Source: Limnothrix sp. FACHB-406 (lineage in GTDB: Bacteria > Cyanobacteriota > Cyanobacteriia > CACIAM-69d). From it: 64,000 nt of DNA. Position numbers and translations under genes: made by a program. Positions 48,201 through 58,778 of the stretch are shown piece by piece; positions within the stretch are counted from its first letter, which is position 1, and each line of letters opens with the position of its first letter. The notes under the pieces were generated by a model. That model had not been told where the DNA came from, made no database searches, and saw only the letters and a list, made by a program, of their open reading frames with translations. Location: contig NZ_JACJSP010000004.1 of assembly GCF_014698235.1 (NCBI RefSeq), positions 248,001-312,000 on the forward strand. The letters run 5' to 3'.

Positions 48201-48542
48201 ATGTTGGTTCTGTCTGCTGCGGCCCAAGCTGAAGTTCAACGTCTTGCTCAACAATGGGGACTGGAGCAAGGCTGGTTTCGGCTGGAGGTGCGATCGGGAG
48301 GATGTCGCTCCTTAACCTATGTCTTGCAGTTCCACCCACCGAGCCAGACGATCGGCCCTGATGAACAGGCTCTGGAAGGAGATGGTTGGCGGGCGATCGT
48401 GCGCGATCATGATTTGCCCTACCTGCGGGGCTTGACGATCGACTATTCCGAAGATCTGGTGGGTGGTAATTTCCGGTTTCAAAATCCCAATGCTCGCAAC
48501 AATTGCAGTTGTGGGCACTCCTTTGACCATGGCGAATCGTAG
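48201..48542 (+). CDS. HesB/IscA-type iron-sulfur assembly protein
   Basis: A 113-residue A-type carrier that accepts or transfers Fe-S clusters. The three conserved Cys are C35 (RSGGCRS) and the C-terminal pair C102/C104 (NNCSCGHSF), spacing C-x66-C-x-C. The fold start (LVLSAAAQAEVQRL) is typical. The Trp/His-rich end differs from canonical IscA, and the protein may be a diverged member. It precedes the str operon in the same direction by 232 bases but looks independent. Confidence 0.87.
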   Translation: MLVLSAAAQAEVQRLAQQWGLEQGWFRLEVRSGGCRSLTYVLQFHPPSQTIGPDEQALEGDGWRAIVRDHDLPYLRGLTIDYSEDLVGGNFRFQNPNARNNCSCGHSFDHGES

Positions 48543-48774
48543 CCGATCGATGCGTTTGGTCAAGGGTTGAGGGCGATCGTCTCGAAACCATGACCACCGC
48601 AACGGCCAAGAAACGGCAAACCCTGGCGAAACGCCCACCTAGCGAAGCCATTCCCAGAAAGCTGTCAACCTAGCTACGCTTCATTGACAAAGGTAACAGC
48701 CCATCCGTATAGTTATAGACCGTGACATTTTATGACCCCATCGAATATCTAGAATCTGCCGGTGCAGTAAGCCC

Positions 48775-49155
48775 ATGCCCACGATTCAGCAACTCATCCG
48801 ATCTGAGCGCGCCAAAGCTAAGAGCAAAACCAAATCGCCAGCGCTCAAAAGCTGTCCTCAGCGCCGCGGCGTTTGCACGCGCGTGTACACCACCACACCC
48901 AAAAAGCCCAACTCTGCCCTGCGTAAGGTGGCACGTGTTCGCCTAACCTCCGGCTTTGAAGTGACAGCCTACATTCCGGGCATTGGGCACAATCTGCAAG
49001 AACACTCAGTGGTCATGATTCGCGGTGGTCGGGTAAAAGACCTGCCCGGCGTGCGCTACCACATCATTCGCGGAACCCTTGACACTGCCGGCGTTAAAGA
49101 TCGTAAGCAAGGGCGATCCAAGTACGGTGCGAAGCGCCCGAAGCCCCAAAAATAA
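48775..49155 (+). CDS. rpsL: 30S ribosomal protein S12
   Basis: S12 forms part of the decoding centre. The 126-residue product starts [51 protein letters not shown], which I quote only to show that the streptomycin-sensitive residues Lys ([12 protein letters not shown] region) and the PGVRYH segment are wild type. It is the first gene of the str operon (rpsL-rpsG-fusA-tuf-rpsJ). A 279-base gap to rpsG is larger than in most bacteria. Confidence 0.97.
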   Translation: MPTIQQLIRSERAKAKSKTKSPALKSCPQRRGVCTRVYTTTPKKPNSALRKVARVRLTSGFEVTAYIPGIGHNLQEHSVVMIRGGRVKDLPGVRYHIIRGTLDTAGVKDRKQGRSKYGAKRPKPQK

Positions 49156-49434
49156 TGGTGGTTCCGTAGTCCCGGGCCGGCACTGTTAACCGCAACTTCA
49201 ACATGGTCAGTTCAACCACTGAAATTGCTCATGATGAAGTTGCCGGTGACTGCTCGGGTGCTTGGTACGCAAAGGAATTAGAAAATCGCGGTTAGCCATT
49301 TCAGGCTCCCGGCAAGCACCCATGCAGCCCCCTGACTGAGTGCTGACTGGGTGGCAGATATTCATGGACTTTGCGACACCAAAGTTTTAGTTTGCTTGTT
49401 CACGCTCTGATTGTGACCTAACGGCTACTGTTAT

Positions 49435-49905
49435 ATGTCTCGTCGCACAACTGTCAACAAACGCCCTGTTCCCCCTGACCCTGTTTACAACAGCCGCCTG
49501 GTCAGCATGACCGTTCGCCGGATCATGAAATCCGGTAAGAAGTCGGTTGCTTCCCGGATTGTTTACGATGCCTTCAAGCTGATCCAAGAGCGCACTGGCT
49601 CGGAACCGCTTGATGTTTTCGAGCGGGCCGTGAAGAACGCAACGCCCCTGGTGGAAGTGAAAGCCCGCCGGGTGGGTGGTGCGACTTACCAAGTGCCCAT
49701 GGAAGTGCGGAGCGATCGGGGCATTGCCCTGGCCCTGCGCTGGTTGATCCAATTTGCTCGCCAACGCGGCGGCCGCAGCATGGTGAGCCGCTTTGCGAAT
49801 GAAGTGATGGATGCGGCCAACGAAACGGGTAGCGCAATCCGGAAGCGCGAAGAAACGCACCGGATGGCGGAAGCGAACAAGGCCTTTGCTCACTATCGCT
49901 ACTAG
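49435..49905 (+). CDS. rpsG: 30S ribosomal protein S7
   Basis: S7 nucleates the head of the 30S subunit. The 156-residue product begins [25 protein letters not shown] and carries the conserved core [22 protein letters not shown] and ALRWLI, ending AHYRY. The size is standard. Its place between rpsL and fusA matches the universal str order. Confidence 0.97.
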   Translation: MSRRTTVNKRPVPPDPVYNSRLVSMTVRRIMKSGKKSVASRIVYDAFKLIQERTGSEPLDVFERAVKNATPLVEVKARRVGGATYQVPMEVRSDRGIALALRWLIQFARQRGGRSMVSRFANEVMDAANETGSAIRKREETHRMAEANKAFAHYRY

Positions 49906-50133
49906 GTTTCGAGAGTTTCGAGCGTTTGTCACGACGATTCATCGGCTGACAAGTGGCTCAGTGCTTCAGTCCTCATGAGTTGGAAACTGAGACAAGCGCT
50001 TTGGTGGCAGCGGGGTTCGATCGCACTCTAAATAGCGATCAGCCCAATCTGTTCCCCCGGCGTTCTGTCTTTGTTTCGATTACTTAACAAGGATGTAACA
50101 TGGTATCTGCGATAGGAGTCCCAGGAGGTTAAA

Positions 50134-52209
50134 GTGGCCAGATCGATTCCGCTCGAACGAGTGCGAAATATTGGAATTGCCGCCCACATTGATGCGGGCA
50201 AAACAACGACGACCGAGCGGATTCTGTATTACTCGGGCGTGGTTCACAAGATCGGTGAAGTTCACGAAGGAACTGCCGTCACGGACTGGATGGAGCAGGA
50301 GCGTGAGCGTGGGATCACGATCACCGCTGCGGCCATCAGTACGAGCTGGAACGATCACAAGATCAACATCATTGATACGCCTGGTCACGTGGACTTCACG
50401 ATCGAGGTGGAGCGCTCCATGCGGGTGCTCGATGGTGTGATCGCGGTGTTCTGTTCGGTGGGTGGCGTGCAGCCCCAGTCGGAAACGGTGTGGCGGCAAG
50501 CTGACCGTTACAAAGTGCCCCGGATCGTGTTCGTGAACAAGATGGACCGGACGGGTGCGAACTTCTACAAGGTCTATGGTCAGGTGCGCGATCGCCTGAA
50601 GGCCAATGCTGTGCCGATTCAAATCCCGATCGGGGCTGAATCCGAGTTGCGCGGCATTGTTGACCTGGTGAAGATGCGTGCCTACCTCTACACCAACGAT
50701 CTGGGCACCGACATCCAAGAAACCGATATTCCTGAAGATCTGGTTGACCTGGCTGATGAATATCGCCTGAAGTTGGTGGAAGCGGTTGCAGAAACCGACG
50801 ATGTCTTGACCGAAAAGTATCTTGAAGGCGAAGAGCTGACCCAAGAGGAAATCAAGGGTGCGCTGCGCAAGGGCACGATCGACGGCACGATCGTCCCCAT
50901 GCTCTGTGGTTCTGCCTTCAAGAACAAAGGGGTTCAACTGCTGCTCGATGCCGTGGTGGACTACCTGCCCGCCCCGATCGACGTGCCCCCGATTAAGGGT
51001 CTGCTGCCCGACGGTTCGGAAGTGACCCGTCCGGCCGACGACAACGCGCCCCCGGCAGCCCTGGCCTTCAAGATCATGGCTGACCCCTACGGTCGCTTGA
51101 CCTTCATCCGGGTCTACTCCGGCGTGATCACCAAGGGTAGCTACGTCTACAACGCCACCAAGGGTAAGAAAGAGCGGATTTCGCGCTTGATCGTGCTCAA
51201 AGCTGACGAACGAATCGAAGTAGACGAAATGCGTGCTGGCGACCTCGGCGCAGCCCTGGGTCTGAAGGACACCATCACCGGCGACACGATTTGTAGCGAA
51301 AGCGATCCGGTCATTCTGGAATCCCTGTTCATTCCTGAGCCGGTGATCTCGGTGGCCGTTGAGCCGAAGACCAAGCAGGACATGGAAAAACTATCCAAGG
51401 CCCTGCAATCCCTCTCGGAAGAAGATCCGACCTTCCGCGTCAGCATTGACTCGGAAACCAATCAAACCGTGATCGCTGGGATGGGTGAGCTGCACCTCGA
51501 AATCCTAGTAGACCGGATGATGCGGGAATTCCGCGTGGAAGCCAACGTGGGTGCGCCTCAGGTGGCGTATCGCGAAACCATCGGCAAGGCTGCCAAAGCA
51601 GAAGGCAAGTTTGTCCGCCAGAGCGGTGGTAAGGGTCAATACGGCCACGTGGTGGTTGAGATTGAGCCGGGCGAACCGGGGACGGGCTTTGAGTTCGTCT
51701 CGAAGATCGTCGGTGGTGTGGTGCCGAAGGAATACATCGGCCCTGCGGAACAGGGGATGCGCGAAGCTTGCGAATCCGGTATCCTAGCAGGCTACCCACT
51801 GATCGATGTGAAGGTCACCATGGTCGATGGGTCTTACCACGATGTGGACTCGTCGGAAATGGCATTCAAAATTGCTGGCTCCATGGCTGTCCGCGAGGCG
51901 GTCATGAAAGCAGCACCCGTCCTCCTCGAACCTTTGATGAAGGTTGAGGTTGAAGCTCCTGAAGAGTTTCTCGGTGACGTGATGGGGAACCTTAACTCCC
52001 GTCGCGGTCAAATCGAAGGGATGGGTTCCGAGAGCGGAACGGCCAAGGTTGCTGCTAAAGTACCTCTGGCAGAAATGTTTGGTTATGCCACCGACATTCG
52101 CTCGATGACGCAAGGCCGCGGTATCTTCTCGATGGAGTTCAGCCAATACAGCGAAGTTCCTCGCAACGTCGCTGAGGCGATCATCGCGAAGAGTAAGGGG
52201 AACGCATAG
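50134..52209 (+). CDS. fusA: Elongation factor G
   Basis: EF-G drives translocation and ribosome recycling. The 691-residue product has the GTPase motifs [15 protein letters not shown] (about residues 17-31), DTPGHVDFT and NKMDRTGA, then domains II-V. It starts at GTG 50134 with CCAGGAGG upstream (perfect Shine-Dalgarno). It is followed by tuf after 25 bases. The length matches E. coli (704) minus small loops. Confidence 0.98.
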   Translation: MARSIPLERVRNIGIAAHIDAGKTTTTERILYYSGVVHKIGEVHEGTAVTDWMEQERERGITITAAAISTSWNDHKINIIDTPGHVDFTIEVERSMRVLDGVIAVFCSVGGVQPQSETVWRQADRYKVPRIVFVNKMDRTGANFYKVYGQVRDRLKANAVPIQIPIGAESELRGIVDLVKMRAYLYTNDLGTDIQETDIPEDLVDLADEYRLKLVEAVAETDDVLTEKYLEGEELTQEEIKGALRKGTIDGTIVPMLCGSAFKNKGVQLLLDAVVDYLPAPIDVPPIKGLLPDGSEVTRPADDNAPPAALAFKIMADPYGRLTFIRVYSGVITKGSYVYNATKGKKERISRLIVLKADERIEVDEMRAGDLGAALGLKDTITGDTICSESDPVILESLFIPEPVISVAVEPKTKQDMEKLSKALQSLSEEDPTFRVSIDSETNQTVIAGMGELHLEILVDRMMREFRVEANVGAPQVAYRETIGKAAKAEGKFVRQSGGKGQYGHVVVEIEPGEPGTGFEFVSKIVGGVVPKEYIGPAEQGMREACESGILAGYPLIDVKVTMVDGSYHDVDSSEMAFKIAGSMAVREAVMKAAPVLLEPLMKVEVEAPEEFLGDVMGNLNSRRGQIEGMGSESGTAKVAAKVPLAEMFGYATDIRSMTQGRGIFSMEFSQYSEVPRNVAEAIIAKSKGNA

Positions 52210-52234
52210 CAAGGAAAAGGAACGCACAAGACTC

Positions 52235-53464
52235 ATGGCACGCGAAAAGTTTGAACGGACTAAACCTCACGTCAACATCGGGACGATCGGTCACGTTGAC
52301 CACGGCAAAACGACCCTGACCGCTGCAATCACCATGTCGCTGGCGGCTCAAGGGAAGGCCAAGGCTCGTAACTACGCCGACATCGACTCCGCACCGGAAG
52401 AAAAAGCCCGTGGGATCACGATCAACACGGCTCACGTGGAATACGAGACCGAAGATCGTCACTACGCCCACGTGGACTGCCCTGGTCACGCGGACTACGT
52501 GAAGAACATGATCACCGGTGCTGCTCAAATGGACGGCGGCATCCTGGTGGTGTCGGCGGCTGACGGCCCCATGCCCCAAACCCGTGAGCACATCCTGCTG
52601 GCTCGTCAGGTGGGCGTGCCCAACCTGGTGGTTTTCCTGAACAAGGAAGACTTGGTGGATGATGCTGAACTGCTGGAGCTGGTTGAGCTGGAAGTCCGTG
52701 AACTGCTGAGCAGCTATGACTTCCCCGGCGACGACATCCCGATCGTGATTGGTTCGGCTGTGAAGGCTGTGGAAGCCCTGACCGCTAACCCCAAGATCGC
52801 TCGCGGCGAAAACGAGTGGGTTGACAAGATCCTGAAGCTGATGGATGAAGTGGATGCCTACGTGCCCACTCCTGAGCGTGATGTGGATCGTGACTTCCTG
52901 ATGGCGGTGGAAGACGTGTTCTCGATTACGGGTCGTGGTACGGTTGCCACCGGCCGGATCGAGCGCGGTATCGTCAAGGTGGGCGACACGGTGGAAATCG
53001 TGGGTCTGAAGGACACCCGCAGCACCACTGTGACCGGCGTGGAAATGTTCAAGAAGTCCCTGGATCAAGGGATGGCTGGGGACAACGCTGGTTTGCTGTT
53101 GCGCGGTATCCAAAAGGAAGATATCGAGCGCGGCATGGTGCTGGCGAAGCCGAAGTCGATCAGCCCCCATACGCAATTCGAGGCTGAAGTGTACGTGTTG
53201 ACCAAGGAAGAAGGCGGCCGCCACACCCCGTTCTTCGCTGGCTATCGTCCTCAGTTCTACGTGCGGACTACGGATGTGACCGGTCAAATCACGGCTTACA
53301 CCGCTGACGACGGCTCGACCGTGGAAATGGTGATGCCCGGTGACCGGATCAAGATGACGGTTGAGTTGATCTGCCCGGTGGCAATCGAACAGGGGATGCG
53401 CTTCGCTATTCGCGAAGGCGGCCGGACGATTGGTGCTGGCGTGGTTGCCAAGATCGTTAAGTAG
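52235..53464 (+). CDS. tuf: Elongation factor Tu
   Basis: EF-Tu delivers aminoacyl-tRNA to the ribosome. The 409-residue product has [14 protein letters not shown] (about residues 18-31), [15 protein letters not shown] and NKEDLVDD. It also carries the short insertion common to cyanobacterial EF-Tu ([18 protein letters not shown], about residue 185). Translationally linked to fusA. Complete. Confidence 0.98.
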   Translation: MAREKFERTKPHVNIGTIGHVDHGKTTLTAAITMSLAAQGKAKARNYADIDSAPEEKARGITINTAHVEYETEDRHYAHVDCPGHADYVKNMITGAAQMDGGILVVSAADGPMPQTREHILLARQVGVPNLVVFLNKEDLVDDAELLELVELEVRELLSSYDFPGDDIPIVIGSAVKAVEALTANPKIARGENEWVDKILKLMDEVDAYVPTPERDVDRDFLMAVEDVFSITGRGTVATGRIERGIVKVGDTVEIVGLKDTRSTTVTGVEMFKKSLDQGMAGDNAGLLLRGIQKEDIERGMVLAKPKSISPHTQFEAEVYVLTKEEGGRHTPFFAGYRPQFYVRTTDVTGQITAYTADDGSTVEMVMPGDRIKMTVELICPVAIEQGMRFAIREGGRTIGAGVVAKIVK

Positions 53465-53490
53465 TTGTTGGTTCATCTGAGCTAGACACT

Positions 53491-53518
53491 GTAGGAACGC
53501 TGAATTCAGCGTTCCTAC
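53491..53518. terminator. Perfect 28-bp palindrome between tuf and rpsJ
   Basis: GTAGGAACGCTGAA followed by its exact complement TTCAGCGTTCCTAC, so a 14-bp stem with a minimal loop at EcoRI-like GAATTC. No T run follows, so termination may be partial or the structure may be an RNA processing or stability element inside the operon. Confidence 0.55.
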
Positions 53519-53583
53519 GGCTGTCTTCAGTCAAACCCTGAACCTTGAAAATTTGAGTCTTTACACCCCCTGAGTCTTTGAGT

Positions 53584-53901
53584 ATGGCGACGATTCAGCA
53601 ACAGAAAATCCGGATCCGCTTGCAAGCTTTCGATCGGAAGCTGTTGGATGCTTCCTGCGAAAAGATTGTGGATACGGCGAACCGCACGAGCGCAACGGCG
53701 GTGGGCCCGATTCCGCTGCCGACGAAGCGCAAGATCTATTGCGTGCTGCGTTCTCCCCACGTAGATAAGGATTCGCGTGAGCATTTTGAAACGCGCACTC
53801 ACCGCCGTGTGGTTGATATTTATCAACCGTCGTCGAAAACGATCGATGCTTTGATGAAGCTCGATTTGCCGGCTGGTGTGGATATTGAAGTGAAGCTCTA
53901 G
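53584..53901 (+). CDS. rpsJ: 30S ribosomal protein S10
   Basis: S10 is a 30S head protein and the NusE factor. The 105-residue product begins [22 protein letters not shown] and has the core [34 protein letters not shown] and the C-terminal [14 protein letters not shown] chose ATG 53584 over a TTG two codons upstream. It ends the str operon, as in most cyanobacteria, and is followed by a strong terminator. Confidence 0.97.
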   Translation: MATIQQQKIRIRLQAFDRKLLDASCEKIVDTANRTSATAVGPIPLPTKRKIYCVLRSPHVDKDSREHFETRTHRRVVDIYQPSSKTIDALMKLDLPAGVDIEVKL

Positions 53902-54070
53902 AGATTTTCAGTAGGGCGATTGATCGCCAATTATCCCTAGCAATTTCAATCAGCAATTACCAGCAACTGCCAGTAATTAAAAAAGTTGCCAGTGTTGCCA
54001 GTAATTAAACGCTGCGTTGGTTGAATTGCCCAGTGGGGGATTGAGTTTGTTACTCAAGCTAATGCTTCAG

Positions 54071-54103
54071 CGCCCGAGAGTTCATGTAACTCTTGGGCGT
54101 TTT
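54071..54103 (+). terminator. Terminator of the str operon
   Basis: CGCCCGAGAGTT (54071-54082) pairs with AACTCTTGGGCG (54088-54099), 12 pairs with one G-T, five-base loop, then TTTT (54100-54103). It lies 170 bases after rpsJ. Confidence 0.9.
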
Positions 54104-54143
54104 GGATTGATTTTGGATTGAGCTTGGATTGATCTTGAAGCGA

Positions 54144-54836
54144 CTAGGGCTGAGTGGCTTGATTGGCTTGAGCGACGGCCAGGGCGATCGCCTGGGGAAA
54201 AATCAAATGCTCTTGGGTTTGGATTCTGGCATGGAGCGTTTCGGCGCTGTCGGTGGGGTAAACAGGAACAGCAGCCTGCATCAGGATGGGGCCGCTGTCC
54301 ACCTCTAGCTCCACGAAATGCACCGTGCAGCCAGTGATTCTGACTTGGGCGGCGAGGGCCTGTTCAACGGCTCGAATGCCGGGAAAGCTGGGCAACAGGC
54401 TGGGGTGAATGTTGATGGCCCGCTGGGGAAAGGCGTTGACGAGGGTTTCGGTGGCCCGCCGCATCCAACCGGCCATGGCAACCCATTCCACTCCAGCGGA
54501 CTGGAGCGCTTGGACAACGGCAGCGTCAAACTGGTTGCGATCGGGGTATTGGCGATGGTCGAGGAGAACGGCGGTCACGCCCCAGCGGGCTGCCCGGGCG
54601 GCGACTTTGGCCCCGGGATTGTTGTAAACCAGCACTTTCACCTCTGCCCGTAAGCGGCCATCGGCGATCGCCTCCATGATGGTTTCAAAATTGCTGCCAC
54701 TTCCTGAGGCCAATACACCCAGGGCGATCGGGGGCAGGTTTTGATAGAGCGCTAATAGGTCACCGGACAGTTGAGGGGAGACCAAGTTAGGCTCGGAAGC
54801 GCGATCGATCGGAGCCTCGGTCATAGTTCCAGCCAT
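54144..54836 (-). CDS. purN: Phosphoribosylglycinamide formyltransferase
   Basis: PurN transfers formyl from 10-formyl-THF to GAR in purine synthesis. The 230-residue product has ALGVLASGSGSNFETI (about residues 37-52), the catalytic AINIHPSLLPSF (Asn-His pair), and the Asp in VDSGPILMQ. The N-terminal 35 residues extend beyond the E. coli enzyme. ATG 54836 starts it. The gene converges on the rpsJ terminator. Confidence 0.95.
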   Translation of the reverse strand: MAGTMTEAPIDRASEPNLVSPQLSGDLLALYQNLPPIALGVLASGSGSNFETIMEAIADGRLRAEVKVLVYNNPGAKVAARAARWGVTAVLLDHRQYPDRNQFDAAVVQALQSAGVEWVAMAGWMRRATETLVNAFPQRAINIHPSLLPSFPGIRAVEQALAAQVRITGCTVHFVELEVDSGPILMQAAVPVYPTDSAETLHARIQTQEHLIFPQAIALAVAQANQATQP

Positions 54837-54913
54837 TGCGAAAAATCAGCACGATTGTAGGCTCCGCTTGCCCGAAAGGGAAGTGCTAGAATACGCGACT
54901 GCGAAACAAACTG

Positions 54914-55540
54914 GTGCTTTACGCGGCGCAGCGCAGGAGGTGTGCTGTTTATACTCGTCCTTTGGCTCGATTGATTGAGCAATTGCAACGGCTACCGGGC
55001 ATTGGCCCCAAATCTGCCCAGCGGTTGGCGCTGTATCTGTTGAATCGCCCGGAAGCGGAAATTCAAACCCTGGCCCAAACGCTGCTGGATGCCAAGCAAC
55101 AGGTGGGCCATTGCCAAGTTTGCTATCACCTCTCGGCGGAGCCGGTTTGCGAGGTTTGCAGCAACCCGAACCGCGATCAACAGACGATTTGCGTGGTGGC
55201 GGATTCGCGGGATCTGATTGCGATCGAGCGCACTCGTGAATATCGTGGGCGCTACCACGTTTTAGGCGGGGTCATTTCCCCCATGGATGGCATTGGCCCC
55301 GAAAGCCTGACGATTCAGCCCCTGGTGCAGCGGGTGCATCGCGAAAAGACCCATGAGGTAATTTTGGCGATCGGGCCCAGCATTGAAGGGGAAACTACCA
55401 CCCTGTATCTATCCCAACTGCTCAAGCCCTTTACCAAGGTGACCAGAATTGCGTTTGGGTTGCCCGTGGGGGGTGAGTTGGAATATGCCGATGAGGTGAC
55501 CTTGGCCAGGGCTTTGGAAGGGCGGCGCGAGGTGGAATAG
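54914..55540 (+). CDS. recR: Recombination protein RecR
   Basis: RecR works with RecO (and RecF) to load RecA at gaps. The product (up to 208 residues) has [16 protein letters not shown] (helix-hairpin-helix), a Cys4 zinc finger ([16 protein letters not shown]) and a Toprim domain ([16 protein letters not shown]). The start is odd: the only in-frame start is GTG 54914, with no Shine-Dalgarno, yet a perfect AGGAGG (54935-54940) lies six bases before a GTT codon (54947) from which the family-typical VYTRPLARL begins. See findings. Confidence 0.93.
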   Translation: MLYAAQRRRCAVYTRPLARLIEQLQRLPGIGPKSAQRLALYLLNRPEAEIQTLAQTLLDAKQQVGHCQVCYHLSAEPVCEVCSNPNRDQQTICVVADSRDLIAIERTREYRGRYHVLGGVISPMDGIGPESLTIQPLVQRVHREKTHEVILAIGPSIEGETTTLYLSQLLKPFTKVTRIAFGLPVGGELEYADEVTLARALEGRREVE

Positions 55541-55632
55541 TTTCTGATCATTACTGGTAATTACTGGGGTGATTACCTGGGCGATCGCTCGGGCTGGGGA
55601 GAGGGAGTCAGGTTTGCTGGATGCTTCTACTG

Positions 55633-56868
55633 CTAATTTGTTTCGATGCTTTTCTGAAGTTTCTCGCTCCCGATCGCGATCGGGAGGCTGAATTGAAACG
55701 TGCTGCCCTTGCCTAGCTCGCTGGTCACCTCCATTTCACCCCCCTGAAGCTCCACCAACCGCCGAGAAATGGATAGACCAATTCCCGCGCCAGTGGATTG
55801 GCGACCCTCATGGCGGCAACGACTGCGATCGGCCCGCCAAAATCGCTCAAACACATGGGGCAAATCTTCCTCAGAAATGCCTTCCCCCGTATCCGTGACC
55901 CCGACCCAAAGGGCGCGTTCATCCTTGGGGTTGGCCCAAAGGCGAATTGAGCCACAGGTGGTGTGGCGTAAGGCATTGCCCATCAGATTCAGCAACACCT
56001 GTTCCACCCGATCGGGGTCGGCAGCCACGAGCGGCAGCACAGCCGGACAATCCAAAATTAACTTTGGTTCGTCATCAAACACCTGATCGGCAATGCGGTT
56101 AATGATCGATTCCAAAAGCGGCCGCAGATCGATCGACTGCACATGAATTGGTAAATAACCTGTTTCTGCCCGTGATAGTTCTTGAGTGTCGCTCACCAGC
56201 CGCTCCAGTCGCTTGGTTTCGCGAATCAGGCGATCGAACAAATCCGGCGTGGGATCAATGCGCCCTTCACTCAGTTCTTCGAGATAGCCCCTTACCACCG
56301 TCAGCGGTGTGCGCAGTTCATGGGTCAGGTCGCTGATCAAATCCCGGCGGCGCTGCTCCGTGCCCTCTAAGCTCGTGGCCAAACGATTGAAACTACTGCC
56401 CAACTGATTTAGTTCTGGAATATCACTGGCTTGAATTCGGGCATCCAGTTCCCCCGAGGCAAACCGCACAGTCACCTCTTCCATGTGCTTCAGGGGCCGC
56501 GCAATCCGCAAAGCCGCCCAATAGCTAAAGGCTCCTGCCGCCGTGGCCCCAACCAGCGCTGACCAAAGGGTACTTTGCTGCAACACAAACCCAAAACTGT
56601 TCACCAGTTGGGTGCGGGCATAGCGCAACCGAAACCCCCGCACCTCCAGCTCATCCAGCTTCCAAACAAAGGTTTTGGGGGACGAGAACCAACCCACCAA
56701 CGCAAAGCTACCGATGCTGAGGAAAACCACCAGCAGGTGGGATAGCAACAGGCGCGATCGCAAGTGGGGGCGAAGTTTGGTCAGGTCGGTGAGCAGGGAG
56801 TTCAAGGGCGATCGGGGGGGTGAGGGTGGATTGATGTGGCTACCGGCCCGGGAACAGGGGCAGCTCAT
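55633..56868 (-). CDS. Membrane sensor histidine kinase
   Basis: A 411-residue kinase with an N-terminal cytoplasmic stretch and two membrane helices (about residues 40-60 and 98-122) enclosing a short periplasmic loop. A HAMP domain follows (RPLKHMEEVTVRFASGELDARI), then HisKA with ISDLTHELRTPLTVV (about residues 185-200), and a GHKL ATPase with NLMGNALRHT, DTGEGISEE and STGAGIGLSIS. This is an EnvZ/BaeS-like layout. No response regulator is adjacent. The start is uncertain: ATG 56868 is chosen, and the frame is open to 56979 through the 12-bp repeat. Confidence 0.92.
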   Translation of the reverse strand: MSCPCSRAGSHINPPSPPRSPLNSLLTDLTKLRPHLRSRLLLSHLLVVFLSIGSFALVGWFSSPKTFVWKLDELEVRGFRLRYARTQLVNSFGFVLQQSTLWSALVGATAAGAFSYWAALRIARPLKHMEEVTVRFASGELDARIQASDIPELNQLGSSFNRLATSLEGTEQRRRDLISDLTHELRTPLTVVRGYLEELSEGRIDPTPDLFDRLIRETKRLERLVSDTQELSRAETGYLPIHVQSIDLRPLLESIINRIADQVFDDEPKLILDCPAVLPLVAADPDRVEQVLLNLMGNALRHTTCGSIRLWANPKDERALWVGVTDTGEGISEEDLPHVFERFWRADRSRCRHEGRQSTGAGIGLSISRRLVELQGGEMEVTSELGKGSTFQFSLPIAIGSEKLQKSIETN

Positions 56869-56919
56869 TTCATTGTGCCAAGGTCGATCGGCTTCGTGGC
56901 CCCGATGACGTAAATCCCA

Positions 56920-56955
56920 AGGTCGATCGAGAGGTCGATCGAGAGGTCGATCGAT
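56920..56955. repeat. 12-bp tandem repeat, 3 copies
   Basis: AGGTCGATCGAG at 56920-56931 and 56932-56943, and AGGTCGATCGAT at 56944-56955. The unit contains CGATCG. It lies upstream of the kinase start. In the longer kinase frame it is read as DRPL repeats. Confidence 0.87.
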
Positions 56956-57073
56956 CAAACGCTGGGCAATCGTGGGCATCGCTGGCTACGATCGAGCAAT
57001 CATCCAACTTCTCACCACATCATCGAAACCGGCGATTCAACATGCCATTGCACAGGCGATGGGCAAGGTGACC

Positions 57074-57553
57074 ATGAAACGACGCGGGCGGCGCTGGCCG
57101 CTTCAAACCTGGCAACGCTGGTTACTCACTGCCCTGGCAGAAATCTTGCTGGGCTTGTTGCTCTTTGCGATCGCGCCGTTCTTTCTCAATTCCCATTGGC
57201 CCCTCTTGGGGTTTGCGATTGTGTTGGGCGTGCCGATCGCCTGGGTTGGATCGCTGGGTTATGGCCTGTGGCGGTGGCTGGATGCTCGACGGGCCCGAAC
57301 CCTGTTGGCGCAATACGATCCGGTCTATCGGCGGCTGCGAACGGTGCAATTACTGGCGATTTCTTCACGATCGGTGGAGGAGGCGATCGAAACATTGCAA
57401 TTGCTCAATCAGGATGAAACCTATCGTGTCTTGAACCGATCGCCCTTAGATTTGTTGCAGCCTTTTCCTGATTGGGAAACTGATCATCAACGGCTGATTT
57501 CCCATGTTGCTGATCAGTCCCAAGCCGTTAAACCTACTCACCGATCGCCCTAA
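57074..57553 (+). CDS. Two-helix membrane protein of unknown function
   Basis: A 159-residue protein: basic start MKRRGRRWPLQTWQRW, two membrane helices (about residues 17-38 and 43-66), then a soluble helical C-terminal domain with RTLLAQYDPVYRRLRTVQLLAIS and EEAIETLQLLNQDETYRVL. I do not recognise the family. I chose ATG 57074 with AAGG five bases upstream. An ATG 15 bases earlier and a frame open to 56972 are also possible. It diverges from the kinase gene. Confidence 0.62.
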   Translation: MKRRGRRWPLQTWQRWLLTALAEILLGLLLFAIAPFFLNSHWPLLGFAIVLGVPIAWVGSLGYGLWRWLDARRARTLLAQYDPVYRRLRTVQLLAISSRSVEEAIETLQLLNQDETYRVLNRSPLDLLQPFPDWETDHQRLISHVADQSQAVKPTHRSP

Positions 57554-57731
57554 TCACTGATCGCCCTAAAAAGATGGCTTAATGCAAGCTTTGTTTGAAA
57601 TTAATTTTTGATTGATTTTTACCAACAACTTGATTGATTACCTACTGAATTCATGATTAATTCTTGATTAATAAATCCTTTACCTAAAATAATTGACACG
57701 CCATATCGCAAATGCCATGAAGCAACGGTTC

Positions 57732-57748
57732 GGTGGGCACTGCCCACC
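57732..57748. repeat. Short hairpin repeat of the GTGGGCA/TGCCCAC type
   Basis: GGTGGGCA, one base, TGCCCACC, then CTACGGG. This GGTGGGCANTGCCCACCCTACG form is a common dispersed non-coding repeat in cyanobacterial genomes and is related in ends (CCCTAC) to the element at 9690-9861. It lies in the gap before the SPFH gene. Confidence 0.65.
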
Positions 57749-57827
57749 CTACGGGCTGGCAAGTGCTTCAAGACACTTTTCAGCCATTCTTTTAACTGAT
57801 TTTTAATTGAAAGTGAGAGCGTCAACC

Positions 57828-58778
57828 ATGAAAAAATTCCCAAAACGAGTCATCATCCAAACTTCGCTGCTTGCCCTGCTTACCTCAGCCCTTAACGCCT
57901 GTGGCATCATTCCTGGAACCAGCATCACCACCGTTGAGCCAGGGTATGCCGGCCTCAAAATTCAACTCTATGGTGGCAGCAAAGGAATTGATAAAGCTGA
58001 ATTGGTTTCGGGGCGTGTTTGGTTTAATGGTTACACAGAAGAAATCGTTGTTTTTCCAACATTTGTCAATACCTATCCTTTCACCAAAGAAACAACGGAA
58101 GGCTCACCCGTTGATGAGTCGATCGTGTTTTCGGTGGCCGGTAGTCCCGTTTCGGCTGATGTGGGTCTATCGTTTGGTTTTTCTACGGAAGTAATTCCCA
58201 ACACCACCAAAACCAGACTGCATGAGTTTTATGAAACCTATCGCAAAACTCCCGATCAATTTCGGGCGAATGAGCTGAGAAATGGATTGAGAAATTGTTT
58301 TTCGGAAGCGGCAGAAACCTTAGCCCTGACTCCTGTGCAAGTGCCCACCAGCCAGCAGCGATTAGTGGCAACGGTGCGGGCCTGTGTGCAACGACGCTTT
58401 CAGTTCATCACCGTTCAAGATGTGTCCCTTTTGGGGCCGTTGCGGCTGCCCCCAGACATTCAAAAAAGCATTAACGAACAGTTTGCGGCCCAACAGGCGG
58501 CCCAAACGGCTGAGGCCAATCGCCGCAAAGTGGAAGCAGAGGCGGCCTCCAATGTGGCGAGGGCCAAGGGAGAAGCGTTGGTGACGATCGAGCAGGCCCG
58601 GGCGGAGGCGGAGTCCAATCGCCTGCGGGCGGGTTCCATCACCCCGCAATTATTGGAGTTGGAGCGGTTGCGGGTGGAACGAACTCGCATTGAAAAGTGG
58701 AACGGTCAGCAAGCCCCAACCATCCAAACGCCCAATGTTCAAATCGGCGGCTCGGCGGCGGGTTCCAAGGCTCCCTAG
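57828..58778 (+). CDS. SPFH/band 7-like lipoprotein
   Basis: A 316-residue protein. The start MKKFPKRVIIQTSLLALLTSALNAC is a lipoprotein signal with lipobox LNAC (Cys at about residue 25), so it is probably anchored to a membrane. The prohibitin/SPFH-like domain (about 40-200) has VEPGYAGLKIQLYG and SVAGSPVSADVGLSFGF. A Ala/Glu-rich coiled coil (about 225-290, AANRRKVEAEAASNVARAKGEA) follows, as in flotillin-like proteins. I chose ATG 57828 because it starts the signal. The 5' half is AT-richer than the 3' half. Function unknown. Confidence 0.87.
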   Translation: MKKFPKRVIIQTSLLALLTSALNACGIIPGTSITTVEPGYAGLKIQLYGGSKGIDKAELVSGRVWFNGYTEEIVVFPTFVNTYPFTKETTEGSPVDESIVFSVAGSPVSADVGLSFGFSTEVIPNTTKTRLHEFYETYRKTPDQFRANELRNGLRNCFSEAAETLALTPVQVPTSQQRLVATVRACVQRRFQFITVQDVSLLGPLRLPPDIQKSINEQFAAQQAAQTAEANRRKVEAEAASNVARAKGEALVTIEQARAEAESNRLRAGSITPQLLELERLRVERTRIEKWNGQQAPTIQTPNVQIGGSAAGSKAP

